Shown here: in pieces, positions 1 through 8,882 of the stretch
Layout of the letters: every line of letters begins with the position of its first letter
Position numbering within the stretch: the first letter of the stretch is position 1
Made by a program: the position numbers and the translations under genes
Source of the DNA: Solwaraspora sp. WMMA2065
Lineage (GTDB): Bacteria > Actinomycetota > Actinomycetes > Mycobacteriales > Micromonosporaceae
Direction of reading: 5' to 3'
Length of the DNA: 64,000 nucleotides
Assembly (NCBI RefSeq): GCF_030345075.1
Contig: NZ_CP128361.1
Location: forward strand, 2,418,001 to 2,482,000
Notes under the pieces: generated by a model
Databases searched by the model: none
What the model was told of the DNA's origin: nothing
The model's input: the letters and a program-made list of their open reading frames with translations, nothing else

Positions 1-3000
1 TTCGGCCTTCTCCAGCCGGCCCCGCACCAGCAGCGCCGCGCTGGACCGGGCCACCGTCCGGTAGCGCTGCCACAGCCCGGGTGAGCAGGTCACGTTGAGC
101 ATCCCGGTCTCGTCCTCCAGGTTCACGAACGTCACCCCACCGGCGGTCGCCGGGCGCTGCCGGTGGGTGACGATACCGCCGACCCGGACCCGGGTGCCGG
201 CCTCGACCCGACCCAGGGCGGCGATCGGCACCGCCCCGGCGGCGGCCAGCCGGTCCCGGACGAACCGCACCGGATGATTCTCCGGCGACAGCCCGGTGGC
301 CCACACGTCGGCCATCAACGCGTCGACCTCCTCCAGACCGGGCAGGGCCGGCGCCGCGACCCCGACGGCGACACCCGGCAGCCGGTCGGCGCGTTCCTGC
401 GCGGCCGCCCCGGCCCCCCACAGCGCCTGCCGACGGGTCAGCCCGAAACAGGCGAACGCGTCGGCGGTGGCCAGCGCCTCCAGCTGGGCAGCGGTCAGCC
501 CGACCCGGCGGGCCAGGTCCGGCATGTCCCGGTACGGCCCGTGCGCGGCCCGCTCGGCCTCGATCCGCTCGGCCAGGTCGTCGCCGATGCTCCGGACCGC
601 CGACAGGCCGAGGCGCACCTGCGGGCCGCCGACCCCCCACTGGTGCGGCGGCTCCCCCGGCGCGCCACCCCACCGGGTACGGGCGTCGACGACCAGGGTG
701 GCCGCCGCGCCGCTGGCGTTGACGTCCGGCCGGTGCACCCGTACCCCGTGCCGGCGGGCGTCGTCCACCAGGGTCTGCGGCGAGTAGAACCCCATCGGCT
801 GGGCGTTGAGCAGCGCGGCCAGGAACGGTGCCGGGTGGTAACGCTTGAGCCAGGCACTGGCGTACACCAGGTAGGCGAAGCTCATCGCGTGGCTCTCCGG
901 GAACCCGAAGCTGGCGAACGCGCTCAGCTTCACGTACAGGTCGTCGGCCAGTTCACCGGTGATGCCCCGGCCGGCCATTCCGGCGTACAGCCGGTCGCGG
1001 ATCGCGGCCATCCGAGACGCCGACCGTTTCGACCCCATCGCCCGGCGCAGCTGGTCGGCGCCGGCGGCGTCGAAGCCGGCCAGGTCGATCGCCAACTGCA
1101 TCAGCTGCTCCTGGAACAGCGGCACCCCGAGGGTCTTCTCCAACGCGTTGCGCATCAGCGGATGCGGGTAGGTCACCGGGTCCTGGCCGTTGCGCCGGCG
1201 GATGTACGGGTGCACCGAGCCGCCCTGGATCGGGCCGGGCCGGATCAACGCCACCTCGACGACCAGGTCGTAGAAGCAGGTCGGTTTCAGCCGGGGCAGG
1301 GTGGCCATCTGGGCGCGGCTCTCCACCTGGAACACCCCGACCGAGTCGGCCCGGCACAGCATCGCGTACACCTCGGGGTCGTCCAGCGACATGGCGCTCA
1401 GGTCCAGTTCGGAGCCGATCAGGTCGTGCGCGTCGTGCAGCGCGGTGAGCATGCCGAGCCCGAGCAGGTCGAACTTGACCAGGCCGACGCTGGCGCAGTC
1501 GTCCTTGTCCCACTGCAGCACGGTGCGCCCCGGCATCCGGGCCCACTCCACCGGGCACACCTCGATCACCGGCCGGTCGCAGATCACCATGCCGCCGGAG
1601 TGGACGCCCAGATGCCGGGGGAAGGTCTGCAGTTCGTCGGCGTACGCCACCACCTGCGCCGGAATGTCCTCCCCGGCCGCCGCGACCGCGCCGTAGTGGT
1701 CGATCTGTTTGCTCCAGGCGTCCTGCTGGCCGGGCGAGAACCCGAACGCGCGGGCCACGTCGCGCACCGCCGACCGGGGCCGGTACGAGATCACGTTGGC
1801 CACCTGGGCGGTGTGTTCCCGGCCGTAGCGGCGGTACACGTACTGGATGACCTCCTCGCGGCGGCCGGACTCGATGTCGACGTCGATGTCCGGCGGGCCG
1901 TCGCGTTCCGGGGCGAGGAACCGTTCGAACAGCAGCTGGTGGCGGACCGCGTCGACGTTGGTGATCCGCAGCGCGTAGCAGACCGCCGAGTTGGCCGCCG
2001 ACCCCCGCCCCTGGCAGTAGATGTCGGCTTCGCGGCAGAACGCCACGATGTCGTGCACGACCAGGAAGTAGCCGGGGAAGTCCAGCCGCTCGATCATGTC
2101 GAGTTCGTGGTCGAGCTGCCGGTACGCCTCCGGGTGGGCCTCGCGGGGGCCGTACCGTTCCAGCGCGCCCCGCCAGGTCAGCTCCCGCAGCCAGCTCATC
2201 TCGGTGTGTCCGGCCGGCACCGGGTGGTCCGGCAGCCGGGGGGCGACCAGCTGCAGGTCGAACGCCAGTTCGGCGCCGTACGCGGCGGCCCGGGCCACCG
2301 CACCCGGGTAGTCGGCGAACCGGGCCGCCATCTCGGCACCGGAGCGCAGGTGGGCGGCGCCGGCAGCGGGCAGCCAGCCGTCGATGTCGTCCAGGCCGCG
2401 CCGGGCCCGGATCGCGGCCAGCACGGCGGCCATCCGGTGCCGGGCCGGCGTGGCGTAGTGCACGTTGCCGCTGGCCACCGTCGGCAGCCCGCGGGCGCCG
2501 GCCAGCTCGGCGAGGGCGTCGTTGCGGTCGCCGTCGTCCGGATGCCCGTGGTCGGTCAGCTCGACCGCGACGCCGTCCGCACCGAACAGCGCCACCAGCC
2601 GGTCCAGCTCCGCGTCGGCGGCGGCTGCTCCGCCGGTACGCAGCGCCGCCGGCACCGCCCCCTTGCGGCAGCCGGTCAGCACCAGTACGTGGTCGCGCAA
2701 CTCGGCGGCGACCTGCTCCAGGCTGCCGTAGTCGGGTCGGCCCTTCTCTCCGCCGCGCAGCTGCGCCCGGGAGATGACCCGGGCCAGCCGGGCGTAGCCG
2801 GCCGGGCCACGGGCCAACGCCAGGAGATGTCGCCCGGCCGGATCCGGCTCCCCGGTGCGCGGTGCCGCCCGCCGGTCTGCGGTGTCCATGGTGCTGAGGG
2901 ACAGCTCTGCACCGAACACGGTCGGCAGTCCGTACGCGGCGGCCGCCTCGGCGAACCGCACCACCCCGTAGCAGCCGTCGTGGTCGGTGACGGCCAGCGC

Positions 3001-3291
3001 GGTCAACCCCAGCCGGACCGCCTCCTCGACCAGCTCCTCCGGGTGGCTGGCCCCGTCGAGGAAACTGAAGTTGCTGTGGCAGTGCAGTTCGGCGTACGGC
3101 GTGACCGGCCCGCCCCCGGCGGCGGCCGGCCCCCCACCGGCGGTGACCAGCGGCGCGGCCGACGGTGCGGCCGACGGCGCGGTCAGCCCCGGCGGCGGTG
3201 TGTACGGTGCCCGTTTGCGGGTCCAGCCCGGCGCGTCACCGCCGTCGCCGTCGACCGCGAGCGGGTCGACCACCATCGGGTCGTCAGTCAT
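1..3291 (-). CDS. dnaE2: Error-prone DNA polymerase III alpha subunit DnaE2 (3' end outside window)
   Basis: C-family polymerase of the SOS mutasome, extending lesions during translesion synthesis with ImuB and ImuA'. At least 1097 residues are visible; the C-terminus lies beyond base 1. Directly readable are the N-terminal PHP domain (AELHCHSNFSFLDGASHP), a palm region with PDIDVDIESGRREEVIQYVY, and PHAMSFAYLVYASAWLKRYHP-like motifs typical of DnaE2. It starts with ATG at 3291 and overlaps the imuB stop by 8 bp, so the two are translationally coupled. It is the last gene of the cassette 6300 to 1 and should be induced with it after DNA damage. The family assignment is firm; only its end is missing. 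Confidence 0.96.
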   Translation of the reverse strand, partial: MTDDPMVVDPLAVDGDGGDAPGWTRKRAPYTPPPGLTAPSAAPSAAPLVTAGGGPAAAGGGPVTPYAELHCHSNFSFLDGASHPEELVEEAVRLGLTALAVTDHDGCYGVVRFAEAAAAYGLPTVFGAELSLSTMDTADRRAAPRTGEPDPAGRHLLALARGPAGYARLARVISRAQLRGGEKGRPDYGSLEQVAAELRDHVLVLTGCRKGAVPAALRTGGAAAADAELDRLVALFGADGVAVELTDHGHPDDGDRNDALAELAGARGLPTVASGNVHYATPARHRMAAVLAAIRARRGLDDIDGWLPAAGAAHLRSGAEMAARFADYPGAVARAAAYGAELAFDLQLVAPRLPDHPVPAGHTEMSWLRELTWRGALERYGPREAHPEAYRQLDHELDMIERLDFPGYFLVVHDIVAFCREADIYCQGRGSAANSAVCYALRITNVDAVRHQLLFERFLAPERDGPPDIDVDIESGRREEVIQYVYRRYGREHTAQVANVISYRPRSAVRDVARAFGFSPGQQDAWSKQIDHYGAVAAAGEDIPAQVVAYADELQTFPRHLGVHSGGMVICDRPVIEVCPVEWARMPGRTVLQWDKDDCASVGLVKFDLLGLGMLTALHDAHDLIGSELDLSAMSLDDPEVYAMLCRADSVGVFQVESRAQMATLPRLKPTCFYDLVVEVALIRPGPIQGGSVHPYIRRRNGQDPVTYPHPLMRNALEKTLGVPLFQEQLMQLAIDLAGFDAAGADQLRRAMGSKRSASRMAAIRDRLYAGMAGRGITGELADDLYVKLSAFASFGFPESHAMSFAYLVYASAWLKRYHPAPFLAALLNAQPMGFYSPQTLVDDARRHGVRVHRPDVNASGAAATLVVDARTRWGGAPGEPPHQWGVGGPQVRLGLSAVRSIGDDLAERIEAERAAHGPYRDMPDLARRVGLTAAQLEALATADAFACFGLTRRQALWGAGAAAQERADRLPGVAVGVAAPALPGLEEVDALMADVWATGLSPENHPVRFVRDRLAAAGAVPIAALGRVEAGTRVRVGGIVTHRQRPATAGGVTFVNLEDETGMLNVTCSPGLWQRYRTVARSSAALLVRGRLEKAE

Positions 3292-4876
3292 AGACGGCCT
3301 CCACCACCCAGCGCCCGTCGGTGCGGGCGATCAGCAGGGCGCTGCCGTCGGCGAGCGCGACCTGGAACCGGGCCCGGCGGCGCGCCTCGGCCGGCGCCCA
3401 CCAGCGTTCGTCGAGCGGCCACGGGCCGGCCCAGCCGGTGACGTCGACCGGGGTGCCCGTACCGACGGCGACCCGGGCCGGTGGGGCGCTGACCACCAGC
3501 CGGGCGCTGACGGTGACCGGTTCGCCTGCCGCGTCGTACACCTCGGCCGGCAGCGGGGCGGGCAGCACGACCGCCGGTGCCGGTGGTGGCAGCCGGCCGG
3601 GCCACGGCGGCGCTTCGGGCCGGGTCGGCGCCCGTTCGTCGCCCCACGGCACCAGTCGGACCTGGTCGACCGGGGACCGACCGCCACCGAGCACGGCGGT
3701 GACCACCGCGTCCGGCCCGAGCAGCCCCTGCACCCGGGTCAACGCCCGGCGCGCCCGGGCGTCCTCCGCGCCGATCTCCCCCCACAGGCCGGGCTGCAGG
3801 GCGACCCGGGCGAGCACCCCGTCCGGGACGAGCCGCAGCCGGACGATCCCGGCGGTGGGCGCCGGCGGTGACGCGGCGGTGCCGGCACCCGGCCGGCGGG
3901 CGGCGGCTCCGGTGAGCCAGCCGTCGAGCTGCCAGCGCAGCCGGTCGGTGATCGCCGCGGCGGTGAGCATGCCGTCGTGCCGCCAGACGCGGTGCAGTTC
4001 CTGGCCGTGTGCGGTGACCGCTTCGATGCCGACCCGGGTGCAGGCCAGTCCGTTCCCGCTGAGCTGGTCGTGCAGCTGCTCGGCCAGGGCGCGGGCGGCG
4101 AACGCGGCCGCGTCGACCCGGTCGAGCGGTTCGTCGTAGTCGGCGGTGACGGACAGTTCGGGGGGCGGTTGTCGGGGGGTGAACGGCTGTTCGTCGCGCC
4201 CGGCGGCGAGCCGGTGGGCCAGCGCCGCGTCGGGGCCGAACCGGGCGAGCACGTCGCGGGCCGGCAGCGCGGCGAAATCCCCGAGGGTACGCAGACCGAG
4301 CCGGCGCAGCAGGCCGGCCAGGTCGGGTCGGCCGAGCACCCGCAGCGGCAGCCCGGCCAGGAACGTGCGGCTGTCGCCGGGCGGGACGATCCGGCCGGTA
4401 CGGGCGGCCAGCCCGGCGGCGAAGAACCCGTCGGCGACACCCACCTGGCTTTCGACTTCGCAGACCTGCGCGACGTGTTCGACGATCTGCTCGGCGGCGG
4501 CCTCCTCGCCGCCGAAGTAGCGGGCCGGGCCTCGGGCGGCGACGGCGCACGCCCCGGGGCGGTGCACCTCGACTCCGGCGACGACCTGTTCGATCGCGGC
4601 GACGACCGGCTCGAACGCCCGGGCGTCGCGGGCCGGGTCGTGGTCGAGCACGGTGAGCCCGGGGCAGCGGCTCTGCGCCTCCCGTCGGCGCAACCCGGGA
4701 TGTACGCCGTCGGCGCGGGCAGCCGCGGTGCAGGCGACCACCCGGTTGGCGTGCAGCACGGCGACCGGCCCGGTGGCCGGCACGCCGTCGATGATCTCGG
4801 CGGCCGTCACCGGCCAGTCGGGGCACCAGACGACCAGCGCCCGGGTGGGCCGGCCGGCCGGGGTGGCCATGTTCAT
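3284..4876 (-). CDS. imuB: ImuB, Y-family polymerase-like mutasome subunit
   Basis: 530-residue Y-family (DinB-like) protein that in the ImuA'-ImuB-DnaE2 system is an adaptor, tethering DnaE2 to the beta clamp rather than polymerising. The start reads RALVVWCPDWPVTAA, where an active DinB would carry its DxD-type acidic motif, in keeping with a catalytically dead polymerase. Helix-hairpin-helix-like sequence follows (LRRLGLRTLGDFAALPARDV). It lies 31 bp after imuA' and overlaps dnaE2. ATG at 4876 is chosen; a second in-frame ATG lies 6 bp inside. The spacer before it holds a near-copy of the 3' end of imuA' (the ELTLV codons repeated), a small tandem duplication. Confidence 0.93.
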   Translation of the reverse strand: MNMATPAGRPTRALVVWCPDWPVTAAEIIDGVPATGPVAVLHANRVVACTAAARADGVHPGLRRREAQSRCPGLTVLDHDPARDARAFEPVVAAIEQVVAGVEVHRPGACAVAARGPARYFGGEEAAAEQIVEHVAQVCEVESQVGVADGFFAAGLAARTGRIVPPGDSRTFLAGLPLRVLGRPDLAGLLRRLGLRTLGDFAALPARDVLARFGPDAALAHRLAAGRDEQPFTPRQPPPELSVTADYDEPLDRVDAAAFAARALAEQLHDQLSGNGLACTRVGIEAVTAHGQELHRVWRHDGMLTAAAITDRLRWQLDGWLTGAAARRPGAGTAASPPAPTAGIVRLRLVPDGVLARVALQPGLWGEIGAEDARARRALTRVQGLLGPDAVVTAVLGGGRSPVDQVRLVPWGDERAPTRPEAPPWPGRLPPPAPAVVLPAPLPAEVYDAAGEPVTVSARLVVSAPPARVAVGTGTPVDVTGWAGPWPLDERWWAPAEARRRARFQVALADGSALLIARTDGRWVVEAVYD

Positions 4877-4907
4877 CCGCGCCGCACCAGGGTCAGCTCA
4901 GTGCGGC

Positions 4908-5705
4908 TCATCGCCGCTGCACCAGGGTCAGCTCGGCACGGCGGGTCCGGCGGGTGATGCCGCCGGCCGGCGCGGCGGCTGCCGGGGTGGGTGGGCCACC
5001 GGGCAGCCAGATCCGGATCTCCCGGGGCCGGGTCAGCGCTCCCCGGCCCCGGGCGGAGACGACCATTTCCCGACGGCGGAGCCGGCCCCGGCCCGGCCCG
5101 AGCCCTTCCCAGCGGCCGTTCACCACCTGCAGGGTGACGTCGGGGGCGTCCCACCGGCCGCAGGGCACCAGCACGCAGCCCCGCTGCCGGGCCCGGGCGG
5201 CGAGCCGGCCGGTCACCTGCGCTGTCACGGCGGCGGGGGCTGCGACGACCACCACGTCCACCCCGTCGATCAGCGCGGCGACCACCGCCGGCCAGTCCGG
5301 TCCGGGGTTGGGCACCAGGGCCAGCCGGTCCAGGGCGATGCCCAGCTCGGCTGCGGCGGTGACACCCAGCGCCGGCACTCCGACGACGGCGCACCACAGC
5401 CCGGCCCGGGACGCCTCGGCGAGCAGGGCCAGCAGCAGCGAGGTCGCGCCGAGCCGGGCCGACCGGTGGGGCAGCACGTTGACGGTGGAGCCGCGGCGCA
5501 GCCCTCGCCCGGGGAGCAGGCCGGTGAGCATGGTCGGGACGGGAAGCACCCGGTCGATGCCGCCCGCCCCGGGCAGGCCGGTCGGGTCCGGCGTACCGGC
5601 CGTCGCCGCTGATCCGGCGCCGCCAGCGAACGCACTGGCCGGGCGGACCAGGCCGGCGGCGACGGCGGACAATGCCGCCGTGCCGGCCACCATTCGCCCC
5701 GCCAT
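4908..5705 (-). CDS. imuA': ImuA' (RecA/SulA-like mutasome subunit)
   Basis: 265-residue RecA-fold protein of the actinobacterial mutasome, partner of ImuB. The core reads GGIDRVLPVPTMLTGLLPGRG, then GSTVNVLPHRSARLGATSLL in the position of the RecA Walker A loop, then a DVVVVAAPAAVTAQ strand; a canonical GxxxxGKT is absent, as expected for ImuA'. The frame stays open upstream to 6002, but ATG at 5705 is preferred because it has a GGGGAGAGAAG Shine-Dalgarno and the preceding residues look non-coding. It is 124 bp downstream of the HEPN gene and 31 bp before imuB. The symbol rests on gene order plus RecA-like sequence. Confidence 0.85.
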   Translation of the reverse strand: MAGRMVAGTAALSAVAAGLVRPASAFAGGAGSAATAGTPDPTGLPGAGGIDRVLPVPTMLTGLLPGRGLRRGSTVNVLPHRSARLGATSLLLALLAEASRAGLWCAVVGVPALGVTAAAELGIALDRLALVPNPGPDWPAVVAALIDGVDVVVVAAPAAVTAQVTGRLAARARQRGCVLVPCGRWDAPDVTLQVVNGRWEGLGPGRGRLRRREMVVSARGRGALTRPREIRIWLPGGPPTPAAAAPAGGITRRTRRAELTLVQRR

Positions 5706-5829
5706 CCTGCTTCTCTCCCCCCGGGTGTTCCGCTTACATGGTGTTTGGTGGTGGTGTGCGCGCGTGATCGCCGCCGGCACCACGAGTGCCGGCGGCAACA
5801 ACAAAGTCACGCCTGCGTGGGTTGGTCGG

Positions 5830-6300
5830 TCAGGCAGCGGCCAGGCCGTCGAGAGCCGGGTCGAGCGCCGGTTGGTGGGCCAGCCCGAGGGTGTCCTCGA
5901 CCAGGGAGACGAACTGCCCGGCGGAGCGCAGCAGGTCATCGGCTTCCCGGGCGGTGACCACCCGGGGGATGCCGGCTTCGGCGGCGGCCCGTTTGCTGGC
6001 ACCGGCGGCGAAGAAGGTGGCCCACTCGGCCATCTCGGGAGCGACCATCATCAGCAGGGCCCAGACACTGGTGACCCGGTTGCGGCGGGTCGGTGCGGGC
6101 CGGGCGCGGGCGGCGAGCATCGCGGCGGCGGCGCGCAGGGCTGCCAGGTGGGCCGCCGCGTACCGCAGCCCGTCGGGGCGGGTGTTGCCCGCTTCGGTCA
6201 GCCCGTGCCGGGCGAGGACGAGCAACTGGGCCGGGGTGCGGTTGGGCAGCAGGTGCGCCGGCACCGTGGGTGCCTGGGCCGGTGCCGAAGTGGTCGGCAT
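5830..6300 (-). CDS. SAV_6107-family HEPN domain protein
   Basis: 156-residue all-helical protein that I recognise as the SAV_6107 HEPN family, which in actinobacteria accompanies the imuA'-imuB-dnaE2 genes. Readable motifs include LLVLARHGLTEA, RPDGLRYAAAHLAALRAAAAM and APEMAEWATFFAAGA; many HEPN proteins act in nucleic-acid or nucleotide processing, but no activity can be assigned here. ATG at 6300 is chosen over upstream codons because GGAGGAGG precedes it. It is first in the mutasome transcript, so it should share SOS control through the LexA box about 340 bp upstream. Confidence 0.8.
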   Translation of the reverse strand: MPTTSAPAQAPTVPAHLLPNRTPAQLLVLARHGLTEAGNTRPDGLRYAAAHLAALRAAAAMLAARARPAPTRRNRVTSVWALLMMVAPEMAEWATFFAAGASKRAAAEAGIPRVVTAREADDLLRSAGQFVSLVEDTLGLAHQPALDPALDGLAAA

Positions 6301-6366
6301 GGATCCTCCTCCGCGCGTTTCACCTGTTCGGGTGCCCGCCCACGGAGGAAGACGTCGGCGGGGCGT

Positions 6367-6413
6367 CGTCGGTGCGGATGCGGATGCTTCCCCACACCGC
6401 ATCCGCACCGACG
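6367..6413 (-). promoter_or_regulatory. 17-bp perfect inverted repeat in the SOS leader region
   Basis: CGTCGGTGCGGATGCGG (6367-6383) and its exact reverse complement (6397-6413) flank a 13-nt loop. It sits 66 bp upstream of the first mutasome gene and downstream of the LexA box, so it would form in the 5' untranslated RNA. No U-tract follows on the minus strand. An attenuator or RNA-stability role is possible but is inference. Confidence 0.5.
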
Positions 6414-6426
6414 ATGCTGGCGGGGT

Positions 6427-6467
6427 CCGCTGCCCGCCGCCCGGGGGTCGGGGGCGGCGGGCAGCGG
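6427..6467. terminator. 15-bp inverted repeat, terminator-like
   Basis: CCGCTGCCCGCCGCC (6427-6441) pairs perfectly with GGCGGCGGGCAGCGG (6453-6467) across an 11-nt loop. With the hairpin at 6367-6413 it gives two strong stems between the LexA box and the HEPN gene. It could terminate or attenuate in either direction; there is no U-run. Confidence 0.45.
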
Positions 6468-6640
6468 TCCTGCCTGGTGGCGCTGGACCCGCGAAAGTCC
6501 AGTGCCGGGGCGTGCGGCTCGCGGCGCCGCACTGCCGGGACTCGCGCCGCGAATCGCTCCTCCCGGCGGCCAGTACGGGTGTCGACTCCGGTGGTGCCGT
6601 TGCTGACCGGCGGACCCAACCAGCAGAGCTACCTGTTATC

Positions 6641-6654
6641 GAACACCCGTTCTA
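6641..6654 (-). promoter_or_regulatory. LexA (SOS) box
   Basis: CGAACACCCGTTCT fits the actinobacterial/Gram-positive LexA consensus CGAAC-N4-GTTCG with one terminal mismatch. It lies upstream of the minus-strand HEPN-imuA'-imuB-dnaE2 operon, which is LexA-regulated in relatives. The 340-bp distance to the first start codon implies a long leader RNA. Confidence 0.75.
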
Positions 6655-6714
6655 ACCTCTGCTTCAGAGTACACCCTGCCACCGACGAAAATGCAACGTC
6701 AGGCACGCCGAACG

Positions 6715-6753
6715 CCGCTGGCCGGGTCCCGGCGTACGGGACCCGGCCAGCGG
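6715..6753 (-). terminator. Hairpin terminator after the first C39-like peptidase
   Basis: CCGCTGGCCGGGTCCCG (6715-6731) and CGGGACCCGGCCAGCGG (6737-6753) form a 17-bp perfect stem with a 5-nt loop, 65 bp beyond the stop codon at 6818. It probably ends that transcript and insulates the SOS promoter region. Confidence 0.7.
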
Positions 6754-6817
6754 ACCGGACAAGCAACCTCATCGGGTTCGACCTGGGCAGAGCTCAGGGA
6801 CGTGGCTCAGGGACGGC

Positions 6818-7438
6818 TCAGGCGGAGTAGCCGCGCTTGGCGGTCCAGTCAGCCAGCACATCGAGGCCCATCCAGTACTCCTGGCCCTCGAAGTACGGGT
6901 CAGCGATCTTCACCGTGTCACCACCATCGCGGTAACCCGTCACCGTCAGGTAGTGCCCACCCTCGTACGAATGCGCCACCCCGTCGACGTCCGACGCCGT
7001 GCCCATGATGTTCGCCACCACGGCCCGGTCGTCGTCCACCGCCTCACGCACATCCGCCTTCAGCTTCGCCACATGCTCCGGCTTCGCCGCGGCCGCACCG
7101 ATCGACACCGTCTCGTACTCGTCACCACCGGTCACCTCGTTGAGTACCCGGGTCGTCTCCTCAGCCGAATCGGTACCGGCCTCGGTCGTCCCCAACTTCT
7201 CCGCCACCTCGTCCTGCGACGGGGCCTTACCCTGCGCCGTCAACGCGATCCGCGTCGCCGCCGGCCCGCAGTAGTAGAAGTTCGGCTGCGCCTCGTACTG
7301 CACCGCCACCTCACGCGCACCGCCGTCGGCGGCACCCGGACCAGCGGCCTGCGCCACCACCGCAGGAGCGGCCACCACACCACCAGCGGTCAGCAGACCA
7401 GCAACCGACAGAGCAGACTTACGGAAGATCGTGTTCAT
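6818..7438 (-). CDS. Secreted C39-like cysteine peptidase family protein (copy 1)
   Basis: 206-residue exported protein. Signal peptide: positively charged start, hydrophobic SALSVAGLLTAGGVVAAPAV, cleavage near AQAAG. The mature part has a papain-like/C39 triad signature: Cys in FYYCGPAATRIALTAQG, His in YEGGHYLTVTGY, Asp in KIADPYF. Such proteins are annotated as C39-family peptidases; the substrate is unknown. ATG at 7438 has a GGAG Shine-Dalgarno in the stretch CGGAACGGAGAT, also present before the paralogue at 62072. The two proteins are clearly homologous along their mature parts. It is monocistronic, with a strong hairpin downstream. Confidence 0.85.
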   Translation of the reverse strand: MNTIFRKSALSVAGLLTAGGVVAAPAVVAQAAGPGAADGGAREVAVQYEAQPNFYYCGPAATRIALTAQGKAPSQDEVAEKLGTTEAGTDSAEETTRVLNEVTGGDEYETVSIGAAAAKPEHVAKLKADVREAVDDDRAVVANIMGTASDVDGVAHSYEGGHYLTVTGYRDGGDTVKIADPYFEGQEYWMGLDVLADWTAKRGYSA

Positions 7439-7880
7439 AGCAGAATCTCCGTTCCGAGGGGAATGAACCGGACACCAGACCACACCGGGTCGATGACCGG
7501 TCACGAACGGGACAGAACAGAACACGCACAAGAAAATCGAACTCAAATGATGCGCTCCAACCTGCGCACACCCGCCGGTCCAGGCGGGGGGCGGTCTCAC
7601 CGGCGCACCGGATACAACCATCCGAGGATGCCCGGCATTCCGCACCCGGCGGGGCCGCAGACCCGGCCGCACCCGCACCGGGCGACAGACCAGGCGGACC
7701 AGGCGGATCAGGCCCGGCAGATCAGCCCGGCCACTCGCCCACTCGGTCCAACGCCAGGATCCAACGCCGCCCGGCCGGCCGATGTTCCCCCGCGCCCGGC
7801 ACCTCAGCCACCCGCCCGCCGCGCCGCACCGAACCTCGCAAACAGGCCTAACCGCGCAAACGGGATGCCGCCGACCCTGG
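7439..7880. other. Intergenic region, no gene seen
   Basis: 442 bp between the stop of the lipoprotein gene (7881) and the start of the peptidase gene (7438). It must hold the peptidase promoter and any terminator of the lipoprotein gene. Codon-like bias is absent in all frames and no long inverted repeat stands out. A short run of near-repeats of CAGGCGGA occurs around 7690-7715. Confidence 0.5.
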
Positions 7881-8789
7881 TCAGTCGCCCGGCCTCTTCC
7901 ACAGCACGTACTCCAGTTGCAGCGGGCCCTGCTCGCCGTCGACCGACGTGCGCTGGGTGAGCGTGCCGTACCGCCCGTCGCTGGTCCGGATGCAGTAGAC
8001 CGGGAACAGCCGCCGCCACCGGTTGCCGCTGAACATGCCCTGGACGACCTCCTCGTCGTTCCAGGCCGAGTCGGGCAGTGACGAGCAGCCGCCGAGGGTG
8101 GGCGTACCTTCGTCCCAGTCTGCGGCCTGTGCGCCGTTACGCAGGGCGGCCTGGCCGCCGGTCAGCGAGCTCCAGGTGCCGGCGGACCGGGGCTCCACCA
8201 GATCCACCGCCGCGGCGAACTCCGGATCCTGCTCCGGGTCGCCGAACCGCCCGGTGTCCAGGTCGTAGTGCAGGTCGTCACCGTCGAAGACGAGCCGGTC
8301 ACCGGCGTACACCGGTTCGCTGTCCAGCGCGTCGGTGATCACGAGCGTGGAGTCGACGGTCGGGTCGGCGGTGATGGTGATCCGGTTCTGTTCGATCTCG
8401 GTGACGAACCGCCCGTCCATGTCGATCCGCAGCTTGCGGGTGGTGTCGATCCGGAAGACACTCACCCGCTGCGTACCGTCGATCGTCTGGTTGATCAACA
8501 GGTAGGTGGCGTCCTGGTCGGCCGCCTGCTCGCGGGCCGCCTCCTCGGTGGCGTAGATGCCGACTTCGGCGACGATCCGGTACGGCGCCGGCAGCGCCGC
8601 CACCGATTCCTTGGCGATCTCGACGACGATCGGCATGATCGCCTCCTCGAAGGCGGCCATCCGTTCGTCGTCGCCGCAGCCGGCGACGGCGGTCACCGTG
8701 ACGGCGGCCGCGACGAGCCCGGCCACCGCCCGGACCCACCGGCCCGACCCGATACCTCCGTACGGCCGTGATCGTCCCGTTCGTCGCAC
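7881..8789 (-). CDS. Predicted lipoprotein of unknown function
   Basis: 302 residues from a GTG start. The N-terminus has Arg-rich residues, a hydrophobic stretch and a lipobox ending VAGC at about residue 38, so the protein should be lipid-anchored outside the membrane. The body is mixed alpha/beta with no motif I can name; SLTGGQAALRNG and a C-terminal RYGTLTQRTSVDG segment are ordinary secreted-protein sequence. It stands alone between the peptidase gene and the large helical-repeat gene on the same strand. Function unknown. Confidence 0.7.
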   Translation of the reverse strand: MRRTGRSRPYGGIGSGRWVRAVAGLVAAAVTVTAVAGCGDDERMAAFEEAIMPIVVEIAKESVAALPAPYRIVAEVGIYATEEAAREQAADQDATYLLINQTIDGTQRVSVFRIDTTRKLRIDMDGRFVTEIEQNRITITADPTVDSTLVITDALDSEPVYAGDRLVFDGDDLHYDLDTGRFGDPEQDPEFAAAVDLVEPRSAGTWSSLTGGQAALRNGAQAADWDEGTPTLGGCSSLPDSAWNDEEVVQGMFSGNRWRRLFPVYCIRTSDGRYGTLTQRTSVDGEQGPLQLEYVLWKRPGD

Positions 8790-8882
8790 GCGCGCCTACC
8801 GCCTCTCCGATCACACCGACACCGACCTGCCGGTTCGCTGATCATGATGAGGTGGTCGCGCAAGGTCAACGCCCGGTCGGGC

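Noticed and set aside
163-3441. Very long plus-strand open frame opposite dnaE2
   Set aside because: Antisense shadow of high-GC coding sequence; its Arg/Gly/Pro-rich translation has no motifs, while the minus strand reads as DnaE2.
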